Part shown: positions 42,633 through 51,785 of the stretch, one piece after another
Numbering within the stretch: the first letter of the stretch is position 1
Layout of the letters: every line of letters begins with the position of its first letter
NCBI GenBank assembly: GCA_024234595.1
Contig: JACKNZ010000005.1
Span: 1-64,000 of the forward strand
Direction: 5' to 3'
DNA from: Moraxellaceae bacterium
Lineage (GTDB): Bacteria > Pseudomonadota > Gammaproteobacteria > Pseudomonadales > Moraxellaceae
DNA length: 64,000 nt
Program-made: the position numbers and the translations under genes
Notes under the pieces: model-generated
The model's database searches: none
Told to the model about the DNA's origin: nothing
What the model saw: the letters and a program-made list of their open reading frames with translations, nothing else

Positions 42633-42661
42633 ATTATAGACTTGTTAGCCTAAGATTACAA
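42633..42661 (-). promoter_or_regulatory. sdhC: Sigma-70 promoter of sdhCDAB
   Basis: On the minus strand TTGTAA, exactly 17 bases, then a perfect TATAAT, about 172 bases upstream of the sdhC start. The leader of roughly 165 nt leaves room for post-transcriptional control, for example by small RNAs with Hfq, which is known for sdh in E. coli. Confidence 0.6.
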
Positions 42662-43068
42662 ACAAGATACACTACGCCACAAAAATTGTTCAAAATTCGG
42701 ACAATCGTTTGCTTAATGCCATTTTATACAGCAACACTTTGCTTTGTAACTCCTACATCTCATTGACAAAATCTTCACAAACCGTAAGCTAGCGCGGTTT
42801 TTAGTTGTTGTTTTTGGTGTGTGGTTTCAATCGTGGCATAAATATTGCTAAATTATGCAAACGCTCACCCAAAACAATTCAGCCAGCTTAGGGTCTGTCT
42901 TTGGTTAGAAACAAGCAAAAGTCTGATAAAGAATTTTTATACGTTTCGCAAGTGATGTTAGCGTTTTGACACATTTAATGACTAAAAAGACCAAAAAACG
43001 CTTGGTGAGTGTCTATTAACTCTATTAACCTAAGCGCATTTTGTTATATAGGGCATCATATAATTGTC

Positions 43069-43095
43069 AGGACTAGCGATGTCTGCATCAGTCCT
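43069..43095 (+). promoter_or_regulatory. gltA: Leader hairpin upstream of gltA
   Basis: AGGACT and AGTCCT close a stem whose inner part GATG/CATC also pairs (with a 3-base bulge, 4-base loop). It lies five bases after a TATAAT box (43059-43064) and about 72 bases before the start codon. Position suggests a leader structure; its AGGACT end is unrelated to the full AGGACTTACGC element. Confidence 0.35.
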
Positions 43096-43166
43096 AATTG
43101 TATAAAGTGCCTTAAAAACCTGAGCCAACACTTTGTTATTGCACTGAAAAACCACAGGAGACTGCC

Positions 43167-44447
43167 ATGACGGGCAAAACAGCCACGTTAACCGTTGGTG
43201 ATAAAAGTATCAACCTGCCTATTTACAGCGGCACACTCGGCCCAGACGTTATTGATGTAAAAGATGTTTTAACAAACGGCTACTTTACCTATGACCCTGG
43301 TTTTATGGCAACTTCTGCTTGCGAATCGAAGATTACCTTTATTGACGGCGATAAAGGCATTTTGTTGCACCGTGGCTACCCTATCGACCAGTTAGCAGAA
43401 AAATCAGACTTTTTAGAAACTTGTTATTTATTGCTTAACGGTGAGCTGCCAAATGCTCCCCAAAAAGCCGCTTTTGAAAAACTCATTAGCAACCACACCA
43501 TGGTTCACGAACAGTTACAGTTCTTCTATCGTGGCTTTCGCCGTGACGCGCACCCTATGGCGGTGATGTGTGGTGTTGTGGGTGCTTTATCTGCGTTTTA
43601 TCATGACAATTTGGATATTGATGATGCACAACATCGTCACATTGCCGCAATCCGTTTAATTGCCAAAATGCCTACCATGGCCGCGATGAGCTATAAATAT
43701 ACCGTGGGTCAACCGTTTATGTACCCACGCAATGATTTAAGCTACTCCGAAAACTTCTTACACATGATGTTTGGTACACCTTGTGAAGAATACAAAGTGA
43801 ATCCTGTGATTGCTAAAGCAATGGATCGTATTTTTGTATTACACGCAGACCACGAACAAAATGCCTCTACTTCTACTGTCCGTTTAACAGGCTCTACAGG
43901 TGCAAATCCTTATGCTTGTATCGCAGCAGGCATTGCGGCATTGTGGGGGCCTTCTCACGGTGGTGCTAACGAAGCGGTATTAAAAATGTTAGACGAAATC
44001 GGTGATGTGTCTAACTTAGATAACTTTATTGCTCGTGTAAAAGACAAAAATGACAACACTAAGCTCATGGGCTTTGGTCACCGTGTTTACAAAAACTTTG
44101 ACCCACGCGCCAAAGTGATGAAGCAAACGTGTGACGAAGTGTTAAATGCTTTAGGCATTAACGACCCACAATTAGAGTTAGCCATGAAATTAGAAGAAAT
44201 CGCCTTAAATGACGAATACTTCATTAAGCGTAAACTCTATCCAAACGTGGATTTCTACTCTGGTATTATCTTAAAAGCTATCGGTATTCCAACATCTATG
44301 TTTACCGTTATCTTTGCTTTAGGTCGTACACCGGGTTGGATTGCTCACTGGTTAGAAATGCACTCTGCTGCTTACAAAATCGGTCGTCCCCGTCAGTTAT
44401 ATACTGGCGCAACACAACGCGATTTTGTGCCAGTTGAACAACGTTAA
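43167..44447 (+). CDS. gltA: Citrate synthase
   Basis: Type II (NADH-sensitive, hexameric class) citrate synthase, 426 aa, the entry enzyme of the TCA cycle. AGGAG precedes the ATG. The family signature GFGHRVYKNFDPRAK, HADHEQNASTSTVR and the N-terminal block YDPGFMATSACESKITFIDG are present; catalytic His and Asp residues are in HADHEQN, GFGHRVY and PNVDFYSG. Divergent from sdhC, so the TCA genes face one regulatory region. Confidence 0.98.
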   Translation: MTGKTATLTVGDKSINLPIYSGTLGPDVIDVKDVLTNGYFTYDPGFMATSACESKITFIDGDKGILLHRGYPIDQLAEKSDFLETCYLLLNGELPNAPQKAAFEKLISNHTMVHEQLQFFYRGFRRDAHPMAVMCGVVGALSAFYHDNLDIDDAQHRHIAAIRLIAKMPTMAAMSYKYTVGQPFMYPRNDLSYSENFLHMMFGTPCEEYKVNPVIAKAMDRIFVLHADHEQNASTSTVRLTGSTGANPYACIAAGIAALWGPSHGGANEAVLKMLDEIGDVSNLDNFIARVKDKNDNTKLMGFGHRVYKNFDPRAKVMKQTCDEVLNALGINDPQLELAMKLEEIALNDEYFIKRKLYPNVDFYSGIILKAIGIPTSMFTVIFALGRTPGWIAHWLEMHSAAYKIGRPRQLYTGATQRDFVPVEQR

Positions 44448-44460
44448 TATTAACGAAAAT

Positions 44461-44489
44461 AAAAGCCGCAATAGCGGCTTTTATTTTTT
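44461..44489 (+). terminator. Rho-independent terminator of gltA
   Basis: AAAAGCCGC-AATA-GCGGCTTTT followed by ATTTTTTA, 13 bases after the stop. Confidence 0.9.
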
Positions 44490-44566
44490 ATAATCCTCCC
44501 TAACCCTCCTTTACAAAAGAAGGGAATTTTTCTCTGAATCGAATCAAGATGAGACGAGGTAACACG

Positions 44567-45451
44567 GTGAAGCTTGCATTTATTGGCTTAGGCAATATGG
44601 GTTATCCGATGGCTGGCCATTTAGCCAATAAAGGCTATGAGATTGTTGTTTATAACCGTACTACTGCTAAAGCCATACAATGGGCAAAAGAATATAAGGC
44701 TTGCTACGCAACAAGTATCCAACAAGCTATTAGCAATGCTGATTTTATTGTTACTTGTGTGGGTAATGATGATGATTTGAGCCAAGTTGTTTTAAGTGAA
44801 GATGGTATTATTCATCATGCCAAAGATGGTGCAATTTTAATTGACCACTCTACTGTATCGGCAGAAGTGACTCGTGATTTAGCTAGCCTTTTAGCACAAC
44901 GTCATATTGATTTTGTTGATGCGCCTGTATCTGGTGGCCAACTTGGGGCACAAAAAGGTCAATTAAGTGTGATGTGTGGTGCAAAAACAGAGATTTTTGC
45001 TCAGATTGAACCCATCTTACAGGCTTATGGTAAAACCATCATTCATATGGGAGACATTGGCAGTGGCCAATTAACCAAAATGGTTAATCAAATTTGTGTC
45101 GCAGGCTTACTACAAGGTTTGGCCGAAGGCATTCATTTTGCCCAACAAGCTGGCTTAGATGTTGAAAAAGCCATGAGCGTGATTAGTCAGGGAGCTGCCT
45201 CTTCTTGGCAAATGGTCAATCGTTATCCAACGATGTTACAAGATGAATATAATTTTGGTTTTGCAGTAGATTGGATGCGTAAAGATTTAGAAATTTGTTT
45301 GGCCGAAGCAGCTAAAAATAATACTCAACTACCAATCACCAATTTAGTTAGTCAATATTATAAAGAGCTGCAAAATTTAGGTGGTGGCCGTTGGGATACG
45401 TCCAGTTTGCTTGTAAGGTTGCAAAAACAACCCACTTCTTCATCGGAGTAA
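44567..45451 (+). CDS. NAD(P)-dependent beta-hydroxyacid dehydrogenase (HIBADH family)
   Basis: 294 aa if started at the GTG for M-KLAFIGLGNMGYPMAGHLA, which has GAGG seven bases upstream; an ATG six codons earlier lacks homology. Rossmann motif GLGNMGYPMA, substrate motif DAPVSGGQLGAQKGQL, and the catalytic Lys in GSGQLTKMVNQ define the 3-hydroxyisobutyrate / tartronate semialdehyde reductase family (MmsB, GarR, Hpd). The substrate cannot be read from sequence. Alone between gltA and a convergent gene. Confidence 0.9.
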   Translation: MKLAFIGLGNMGYPMAGHLANKGYEIVVYNRTTAKAIQWAKEYKACYATSIQQAISNADFIVTCVGNDDDLSQVVLSEDGIIHHAKDGAILIDHSTVSAEVTRDLASLLAQRHIDFVDAPVSGGQLGAQKGQLSVMCGAKTEIFAQIEPILQAYGKTIIHMGDIGSGQLTKMVNQICVAGLLQGLAEGIHFAQQAGLDVEKAMSVISQGAASSWQMVNRYPTMLQDEYNFGFAVDWMRKDLEICLAEAAKNNTQLPITNLVSQYYKELQNLGGGRWDTSSLLVRLQKQPTSSSE

Positions 45452-45467
45452 AACCATGAGATTGGAC

Positions 45468-45489
45468 ATGGCGCATCACTCTGCGCCAT
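45468..45489. terminator. Hairpin between convergent genes
   Basis: ATGGCGCA-TCACTC-TGCGCCAT, an 8-bp stem between the dehydrogenase and nitronate-monooxygenase-like stops. No T run follows, so termination strength is doubtful. Confidence 0.45.
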
Positions 45490-45496
45490 TACTCAG

Positions 45497-46528
45497 TTAA
45501 ATTTTATGTCTAACTTTTAACCATGCGCCCTCGACATCAGTCATTAACCGCTGCATCATGTCTTCAGCACTACACACATCATGAATTAAACCTTGAGATT
45601 GACCAATAAACTGCATACCCTTTGCTAAGTCCCCCTGTTCGGTTGCTGCTTTAAGTCGTGGCGTTGCCGCACCAAAATTGGCTAATAAACGTATTTTTTG
45701 TGGCTCCACTAAAATACCTGCTAACACCTTCCAAATGGGAACTTTTAATTGTATGGCTGCAAAAAAAGCCTGAACCATTGCCAACATAAAATTCATTGGT
45801 TTTTTGGTCAACTTTTCTGCCAAAGGTGTTTTCATATAACGTGCAGGCAAACCATCAAAATGCGGTGAATAAATGGTCTCATGTTGATCTTTGGCAATCA
45901 CTTGATGCTTAATATGCTCATGTAATGGACTTTCTTTAACAGTCGCAAAACGTGAGCCCATCGCCACCGCTTCTGCCCCCAATGCCAAGGCCGCCAACAC
46001 ACCACGCTGATCAGCAAAACCACCACAAGCAATCACTGGAATCTTGACCGCATCGACAATGGCTGGCACTAACACTAAAGACGTCACCTCGCCACCATGT
46101 GCTGCTGCTTCATGGCCTGTTACCATCACGGCATCTGCTCCCTGATCTTGGGCAGCTAAGGCGTGTTTAGCGGTTGTCACGGTGGCAATCGCTTTACCCC
46201 CATACGCATGACAGCCTTTAATGAGCCAGTCGCCCTTACCTAGCGAAAAGTTAATCACAGGCACTTTTAAATCTAAGGCAATTTGGGCATTTTCTTTGGC
46301 AGACGGCATTAACAAGGCACAATTCACACCAAAAGGTTTATTAGTTAACTGGCGCACTTTTTCGATGGCCGCCTTTGTTTGTTCGGCCGTTAGTGGTCCT
46401 AAAGCTAAAATTCCAAGTCCTCCAGCATTACTGACGGCTGCAACCAGTTCAGGTGTCGAAATCCAACTCATACCTGTCATAATAATCGGATATTTAATAT
46501 TTAATAGATGAGTAATGGCGGTATTCAT
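45497..46528 (-). CDS. Nitronate monooxygenase-like flavoprotein
   Basis: 343-aa FMN TIM-barrel protein of the NPD/nitronate monooxygenase family (2-nitropropane dioxygenase, FabK relatives). Conserved blocks: PIIMTGMSWISTPELVAAVSNAGGLG near the start, DAVMVTGHEAAAHGGEV with the catalytic His region, PVIACGGFADQRGVLAALALGAEAVAMGSRF for phosphate binding. The GHEAAAHGG form is common in nitronate monooxygenases, but a FabK-type enoyl-ACP reductase or other oxidase cannot be ruled out. Confidence 0.87.
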   Translation of the reverse strand: MNTAITHLLNIKYPIIMTGMSWISTPELVAAVSNAGGLGILALGPLTAEQTKAAIEKVRQLTNKPFGVNCALLMPSAKENAQIALDLKVPVINFSLGKGDWLIKGCHAYGGKAIATVTTAKHALAAQDQGADAVMVTGHEAAAHGGEVTSLVLVPAIVDAVKIPVIACGGFADQRGVLAALALGAEAVAMGSRFATVKESPLHEHIKHQVIAKDQHETIYSPHFDGLPARYMKTPLAEKLTKKPMNFMLAMVQAFFAAIQLKVPIWKVLAGILVEPQKIRLLANFGAATPRLKAATEQGDLAKGMQFIGQSQGLIHDVCSAEDMMQRLMTDVEGAWLKVRHKI

Positions 46529-46595
46529 GGTGATATAAACACAGTTGAAGATTTGCTTTTGACTATATCAACTTACATACATATCGTCCAATAAA

Positions 46596-47066
46596 TTAAA
46601 GTACATTGATGAGTTTTAATAACTCTTTGTCTAAATTGCTTAAACGCTCATCTAAAGCACGCAAACGCCTACTTAATTCGCGTGCTAAATTCATTTGAAT
46701 CAGTGTAAATTGTGGCAAATACTGCTCATACAAAATATAAAGTGTCTGATAAGAAATCTCTAAGGCCACACAATCCTCAACAGCTAGTACGGAGGCACTG
46801 CGTGGATTAAGGTCAATTAAGGCCATTTCGCCAAAACAATCACCTGCCGATAAATACTGTAATTTAATGCGCTCATCTTTAAGCACAACCACTTTACCCT
46901 CTTTTAAAATAAATAAAGAGTTAGCAGAATCGCCTTCTTTAAAAAAATAACAATCAGTATCAACATGCACTTGAGGACAATATTGCAACAATAACTCTAA
47001 AGCAGACTCCTCTACACCACCAAAAATAGGCATGGCTTGTAATAAGCTCAACGATTGTTTATCCAT
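46596..47066 (-). CDS. Cyclic nucleotide-binding domain protein
   Basis: 156 aa, a single cNMP-binding beta-barrel without DNA-binding domain. The phosphate-binding cassette GDCFGEMALIDLNPRSASV is complete, with Glu and Arg in place, so nucleotide binding is plausible. The C-terminus is a helix rich in Leu, Arg and Glu (LARELSRRLRALDERLSNLD), suited to coiled-coil or partner contacts. No neighbour identifies a partner. Divergent from leuS. Confidence 0.88.
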   Translation of the reverse strand: MDKQSLSLLQAMPIFGGVEESALELLLQYCPQVHVDTDCYFFKEGDSANSLFILKEGKVVVLKDERIKLQYLSAGDCFGEMALIDLNPRSASVLAVEDCVALEISYQTLYILYEQYLPQFTLIQMNLARELSRRLRALDERLSNLDKELLKLINVL

Positions 47067-47211
47067 AATTGGCCACTCTTTTAATTATTGAGTAGGAATA
47101 TGGTTATTTTAGGTTAAAAATACTATTTTTTCCGTACTAAGTCTTAACCAAAAGCCATAAGCTGCGTTATCCTACGCTACTTTTAATTTGACCTAAAGCA
47201 AACGAATTGCC

Positions 47212-49821
47212 ATGCAAGAAAATTATTTACCCCAAGACATCGAACCCACCGTACAAGCGCAATGGGCAAACAACAACGCCTTTGCCGCCCATGATAACAG
47301 CAACAAACCCAAATATTATTGTTTATCCATGTTTCCTTATCCATCAGGTAAGCTACACATGGGACATGTGCGTAACTATACCATTGGCGATGTATTAGCC
47401 CGCTTCAAAAAAATGCAAGGCTTTAACGTGCTACAACCGATGGGTTGGGATGCCTTTGGTCTACCTGCTGAAAATGCTGCCATGAAAAATAATGTGCCAC
47501 CTGCCGCATGGACATACAGCAACATTGCTTATATGAAAAAGCAATTACAGTCTTTGGGCTTGGCGATTGATTGGCAACGTGAAGTGACCACTTGTAAACC
47601 AGACTATTATCGCTGGGAACAATGGTTATTCACCCGTTTGTTTCAAAAAGGCATCATTTATAAAAAATCAGGGATTGTGAACTGGGATCCTGTTGACAAT
47701 ACCGTATTAGCCAACGAACAAGTAATTGATGGCAAAGGCTGGCGTTCGGGTGCAGTCGTTGAAAAACGCGAAATCCCCATGTATTACTTTAAGATTACTG
47801 CCTATGCTGAGCAGTTATTAACTGATTTAGACCAATTAGACGGCTGGCCAGAACAAGTCAAAACCATGCAACGCAACTGGATTGGCAAAAGTTTTGGCGC
47901 AGACATTATTTTTGATTATGACCAAGACAGCATTGGTCAAGCAGGTCAATTAAAAGTTTACTCGACACGCCCTGACACCTTAATGGGTGCAACCTATGTC
48001 GCAGTGGCGGCTGAACATCCTCTAGCAACCTTAGCGGCTGAAAAAAATCCCGCATTACAAGACTTTATTGCCGAATGTAAAGCAGGCTCTGTAGCCGAAG
48101 CAGATATGGCAACGATGGAGAAAAAAGGCGTTGCAACGGGGTTTTATGTTACTCACCCCTTAACGGGTGACAAATTACCCGTATGGATTGCCAATTATGT
48201 ATTATGGGGTTATGGCGAAGGCGCAGTCATGGCTGTTCCTGCCCATGATGAACGCGATTTTGAATTTGCCCATAAATATCAATTAACCATTAAACAAGTC
48301 TATCAATCGACAACAGGTGCAGAGTTTAACGTTGACACTTGGCAAGATTGGTATGCCAATAAAGATGACAGCATTCGCTCTATCAATAATGGCAAGTATG
48401 ACGGTTTAAGTTTTACGGCTGCTTTTGATGCCATCGTTGCCGATTTAGAAGCGACACAACATGGCACTCGCAAAACTCAATTCCGCTTACGTGATTGGGG
48501 GATTTCTCGTCAACGTTATTGGGGCTGTCCAATTCCGATTATTCATTGCCCAAGCTGTGGTGATGTGCCTGTTCCAGACCATCAATTACCTGTGGTTTTA
48601 CCCGAAGATGTCGTGCCTGATGGCGGTGCTTCACCCTTAAAACGCTTACCTGAGTTTTACCAAACCACTTGTCCAAGCTGTGGTGGTGCAGCCACTCGCG
48701 AAACTGACACCATGGACACCTTTGTTGAATCGAGTTGGTATTATGCGCGTTATGCGTCACCACAATGCGAAACAGGCATGGTTGACCCACAAGCAGCAAA
48801 CACATGGTTGCCTGTTGACCAATATATTGGTGGGATTGAACACGCGATTTTGCACTTGTTATATGCGCGCTTCTTTCACAAGTTAATGCGTGATGAAGGT
48901 TTAGTACAAGGTGATGAGCCGTTTAAACGTTTATTAACTCAAGGCATGGTGTTAGCGGATACCTATTATCGCGAAATGCCTGATGGTAAAAAAGATTGGT
49001 TTAATCCTGCCGATGTTGCTTTAGAAAAAGATGACAAAGGTCGTGCAATTAACGCTATTTTGACCACTGACAATCAGCCTGTGTTGATTGGTGGCATGGA
49101 AAAAATGTCAAAATCTAAAAACAATGGTGTTGATCCACAAGCATTGATTGACCAATACGGTGCAGATACTGCCCGTTTGTTTATGATGTTTGCTTCACCA
49201 CCCGATCAATCCTTAGAGTGGTCAGATGCTGGCGTTGAAGGCGCGCACCGTTTCTTAAAACGTTTGTGGCGCAGTGTCTATTTACATCAACAAAAAGGCT
49301 TTATCCCTGCCTTAGATGTTGCCAACTTAGACAATAATAGCCGTGATTTACGCCGTAAAACCCACGAAACTATTGGCAAAACCACTGATGACATCGCACG
49401 CCGTTTTACCTTTAACACCGCCATTGCTGCAATTATGGAGTTGTTAAATAGTGTGCAAAAATTAGATGCCAAAGAAGGTCAAGCCTTAGCTGTTGAGCGT
49501 GAAGCCTTAGAAGCGGCTATTTTGATTTTGTCACCGATTGTGCCACATATTGCCGAAAAATTATGGCAATCTTTAGGCCATAGCGATATTGTTAATGCGG
49601 CATGGCCTGTGGTTGATGAGTCGGCTTTAGTGCGTTCTAGCATTGAGTTAATGATTCAAGTCAACGGCAAGTTACGCGGCAAAATCGAAGTTGCTGTTGA
49701 TGCAGATAATGCCACAGTTGAGCAACTGGCTTTGGCTAAACCTGAAATCCAACGCTTTTTAGAAACTCCACCGAAAAAAGTGATTGTGGTGAAAGGTAAG
49801 TTGGTTAATATTGTGGTGTGA
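47212..49821 (+). CDS. leuS: Leucyl-tRNA synthetase
   Basis: 869-aa class Ia synthetase. HIGH signature in PSGKLHMGHVRNYTIGD (about 43-58), the inserted editing domain (about 225-420), zinc-type cysteine pairs (CPSCGDVP and CPSCGG), KMSKS near residue 632 and the anticodon/C-terminal domain. Followed by lptE-holA as in many gammaproteobacteria, though 180 bp of repeats lie between. Confidence 0.98.
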   Translation: MQENYLPQDIEPTVQAQWANNNAFAAHDNSNKPKYYCLSMFPYPSGKLHMGHVRNYTIGDVLARFKKMQGFNVLQPMGWDAFGLPAENAAMKNNVPPAAWTYSNIAYMKKQLQSLGLAIDWQREVTTCKPDYYRWEQWLFTRLFQKGIIYKKSGIVNWDPVDNTVLANEQVIDGKGWRSGAVVEKREIPMYYFKITAYAEQLLTDLDQLDGWPEQVKTMQRNWIGKSFGADIIFDYDQDSIGQAGQLKVYSTRPDTLMGATYVAVAAEHPLATLAAEKNPALQDFIAECKAGSVAEADMATMEKKGVATGFYVTHPLTGDKLPVWIANYVLWGYGEGAVMAVPAHDERDFEFAHKYQLTIKQVYQSTTGAEFNVDTWQDWYANKDDSIRSINNGKYDGLSFTAAFDAIVADLEATQHGTRKTQFRLRDWGISRQRYWGCPIPIIHCPSCGDVPVPDHQLPVVLPEDVVPDGGASPLKRLPEFYQTTCPSCGGAATRETDTMDTFVESSWYYARYASPQCETGMVDPQAANTWLPVDQYIGGIEHAILHLLYARFFHKLMRDEGLVQGDEPFKRLLTQGMVLADTYYREMPDGKKDWFNPADVALEKDDKGRAINAILTTDNQPVLIGGMEKMSKSKNNGVDPQALIDQYGADTARLFMMFASPPDQSLEWSDAGVEGAHRFLKRLWRSVYLHQQKGFIPALDVANLDNNSRDLRRKTHETIGKTTDDIARRFTFNTAIAAIMELLNSVQKLDAKEGQALAVEREALEAAILILSPIVPHIAEKLWQSLGHSDIVNAAWPVVDESALVRSSIELMIQVNGKLRGKIEVAVDADNATVEQLALAKPEIQRFLETPPKKVIVVKGKLVNIVV

Positions 49822-49833
49822 ATCCTCCCCAAC

Positions 49834-49890
49834 CCTTCTTTTAGAAAGGAGGGTGCTTCCCCCCTTTTTCAAAGGGGGACTAAGGGGGAT
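49834..49890. repeat. CCC/GGG-rich palindromes after leuS
   Basis: Two small palindromes in a row, ACCCTTCTTTTAGAAAGGAGGGT and CCCCCTTTTTCAAAGGGGG, the second followed by ACTAAGGGGGATTT. They resemble the CCCTC...GAGGG family and may act as terminator for leuS, although no clear T run follows. Confidence 0.5.
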
Positions 49891-49901
49891 TTAGTAATTT
49901 T

Positions 49902-49986
49902 GTAGCTTGTATGGAGCCTAGCAAAATACAGCTAACCACTTGTCTAAAAAGAAAATCCTGTGTTAGGTTGCACTGCACACAGGCTA
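49902..49986. repeat. GTAG...CTAC dispersed repeat, copy 2 (85 bp)
   Basis: GTAGCTTGTATGGAGCCTAG then CAAAATACAG, a 25-base spacer, and the inverted partner CCTGTGTTAGG...CACTGCACACAGGCTAC. Same layout as 28369-28442. It lies directly before lptE. Confidence 0.6.
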
Positions 49987-50018
49987 CACACTCAACCCAT
50001 TAAATGCTTATTGATATT

Positions 50019-50501
50019 ATGCGGTTACTTGTTGTCTTCTTATCCCTCACCCTCACCGCCTGTGGTTTCCACCTGCGTGATAGCTATCATATTCCCCTTG
50101 CTTTACAAGAAATTACCCTTATAAGCTCCGCCAGCCCCCTCGATAGCATCTTACGTCAACGTTTGCAACAATCTAACGTGGATACCTCTGGTGGCGAATA
50201 CACCTTAGAAATCACCCAAGACACCCTCAGCAAACAAACCACCAATACCGATACTCGCGCCAAAACAGCCGAATATAACCTCTATTATCAAGTTAGCTAC
50301 ACGATTAAAGACAAACAAAATCGTTTGCTCATGCCAAAACGTCAACTGTTATTACGGCGTGGCTATCAATACGACAACACCGCCATTGTCGGCAAAAGCT
50401 CCGAAGAGCAAACCCTGATTCAAGAACTGTATCAAGATGCCGCCACCCAAATCGTTAATCAATTACGCAGCGTTAAACCTGTAAGCAGCGCAACACCATG
50501 A
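50019..50501 (+). CDS. lptE: LPS-assembly lipoprotein LptE
   Basis: LptE plugs the LptD barrel that inserts lipopolysaccharide in the outer membrane. Start set at the ATG for MRLLVVFLSLTLTACGFHLRD (160 aa), typical of the family; another ATG five codons earlier is possible and neither has a clear ribosome-binding site. Lipobox LTAC, then GFHLRDSYHIPLALQEITLIS. The leuS-lptE-holA order supports the call. Its stop overlaps the holA start (ATGA). Confidence 0.93.
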   Translation: MRLLVVFLSLTLTACGFHLRDSYHIPLALQEITLISSASPLDSILRQRLQQSNVDTSGGEYTLEITQDTLSKQTTNTDTRAKTAEYNLYYQVSYTIKDKQNRLLMPKRQLLLRRGYQYDNTAIVGKSSEEQTLIQELYQDAATQIVNQLRSVKPVSSATP

Positions 50502-51517
50502 AATACGATTATTGGGGCTTATTAAAACATCTTAAAAATCCCTTACGCAGCGTGTACGTGCTACATGGGGACGAAACTTTACTACAACAAGAAGCCCTGA
50601 TTGCCCTTCGCAAAACTGCTCAACAACAAGGCTTTAGCGAACGCGAAAGACACGATATCGACAAACATTATGACTGGTCAATGGCCTTTGCCGATAGCAA
50701 TGCCTTGTCGTTATTTTCTGATAAAAAACTTATCGAAATTCATGCTAACAAACCCGATGCCGCAGGGGCAAAAGTATTAGAAACATACCTTAAAAATCCG
50801 CCTGACGATAACGTCGTGGTATTAGTGTTACCCAAACTCGAAGCCGCCGCCCAAAAAAGCAAATGGTTTGCAGCCTGTGACGAAAATGGCGTAACGGTTT
50901 CTTGCGCTCCCCTGTCAGACTTTCAATTTAAGGATTGGATAACGCAACGTTGTCAGCAACAGCAACTCACACTTACACCAGATGCCCTTACCGCACTGTG
51001 TCAACAAAACGAAGGTAATTTATTGGCCGCACATCAGGAAGTGACCAAACTCTCGCTATTATTTGGCACAAATACTGTCAGTTTAGAGCATGTAGAACAA
51101 GCTATTAGCGATAGCAGTCGTTATAGTTTATTTGATTTAAGTGCCAGTGCCTTGGCAGGTGATGCCAGCAAAACCGCTAAAATTTTGTTTAGTCTTAAAG
51201 CCGAAGGCCAAGCCGAAAGCCTTGTATTATGGGTATTAGCCAAAGAAATCCGTATTTTAAGCGCACTATTTGAAGGTACGCAACAAGGGTTGCCACTTAA
51301 CCAACTGTTTCAACAACACGGCGTGTGGAGCAAACAACAAGCGGTTTTTCAACACACACTCAGACGCATCAATCAAAAGCGTATCTTAGGCCTAAATGAC
51401 GAGCTTTTAGCGGCAGATAAAGCCATAAAAGGTCAAAACAATGAAGATGCTTGGGATATACTATTACGTCTAAGTTTGGGGCTTGCTGGAGTAAGGTTAT
51501 TTGAAAACGCTGTCTGA
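50498..51517 (+). CDS. holA: DNA polymerase III delta subunit
   Basis: Clamp-loader subunit that opens the beta clamp. 339 aa, with N-terminal VYVLHGDETLLQQEAL, the central FKDWITQRC region and C-terminal ALVLWVLAKEIR-like helical collar (ESLVLWVLAKEIRILSALF). Overlaps lptE by four bases and the following small gene by 17 bases, so all three are translationally linked. Confidence 0.95.
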   Translation: MKYDYWGLLKHLKNPLRSVYVLHGDETLLQQEALIALRKTAQQQGFSERERHDIDKHYDWSMAFADSNALSLFSDKKLIEIHANKPDAAGAKVLETYLKNPPDDNVVVLVLPKLEAAAQKSKWFAACDENGVTVSCAPLSDFQFKDWITQRCQQQQLTLTPDALTALCQQNEGNLLAAHQEVTKLSLLFGTNTVSLEHVEQAISDSSRYSLFDLSASALAGDASKTAKILFSLKAEGQAESLVLWVLAKEIRILSALFEGTQQGLPLNQLFQQHGVWSKQQAVFQHTLRRINQKRILGLNDELLAADKAIKGQNNEDAWDILLRLSLGLAGVRLFENAV

Positions 51518-51773
51518 TGCCGAATATCGCGCTTTATCACATTTGGTGTATAGGGATTTAATATTGGATACCTGCGGTAATTTATGCTTAGGTTTAGGCT
51601 TGTATTTGGTATTTAGTAGCCATGCCGCTAGCACTTATCCTGCATGGCTATTAACTGCCGAAGCAAAAGCGATATTAGTGGCTACGGGTATTATCAACTT
51701 ACGTTTTATTGGCATTCGCTTTAGACGTTTACAAGCATGGCAAATTGCTCGACAGCAACGCAATTCTCACTAG
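51501..51773 (+). CDS. Small membrane protein, unknown
   Basis: 90 aa with two hydrophobic segments (about 25-40 and 56-70), a positively charged C-terminus (RFRRLQAWQIARQQRNSH). The start is TTG with AAGG five bases upstream, inside the end of holA. No family recognised. The overlap with holA and the short distance (12 bases) to the next gene argue that it is real and co-transcribed. Confidence 0.65.
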   Translation: MKTLSDAEYRALSHLVYRDLILDTCGNLCLGLGLYLVFSSHAASTYPAWLLTAEAKAILVATGIINLRFIGIRFRRLQAWQIARQQRNSH

Positions 51774-51785
51774 GTCAAACTCACA

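Larger units (their letters stand above)
42461..43166. other. Divergent regulatory region sdhC / gltA
   Basis: 706 bp without a gene. It holds a good leftward promoter (42633-42661), a gltA leader hairpin (43069-43095), and a GG-N10-GC match at 42834-42849 that resembles a sigma-54 promoter but could be chance. Divergent sdh/gltA regions are control points for the TCA cycle in related bacteria. Confidence 0.6.
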
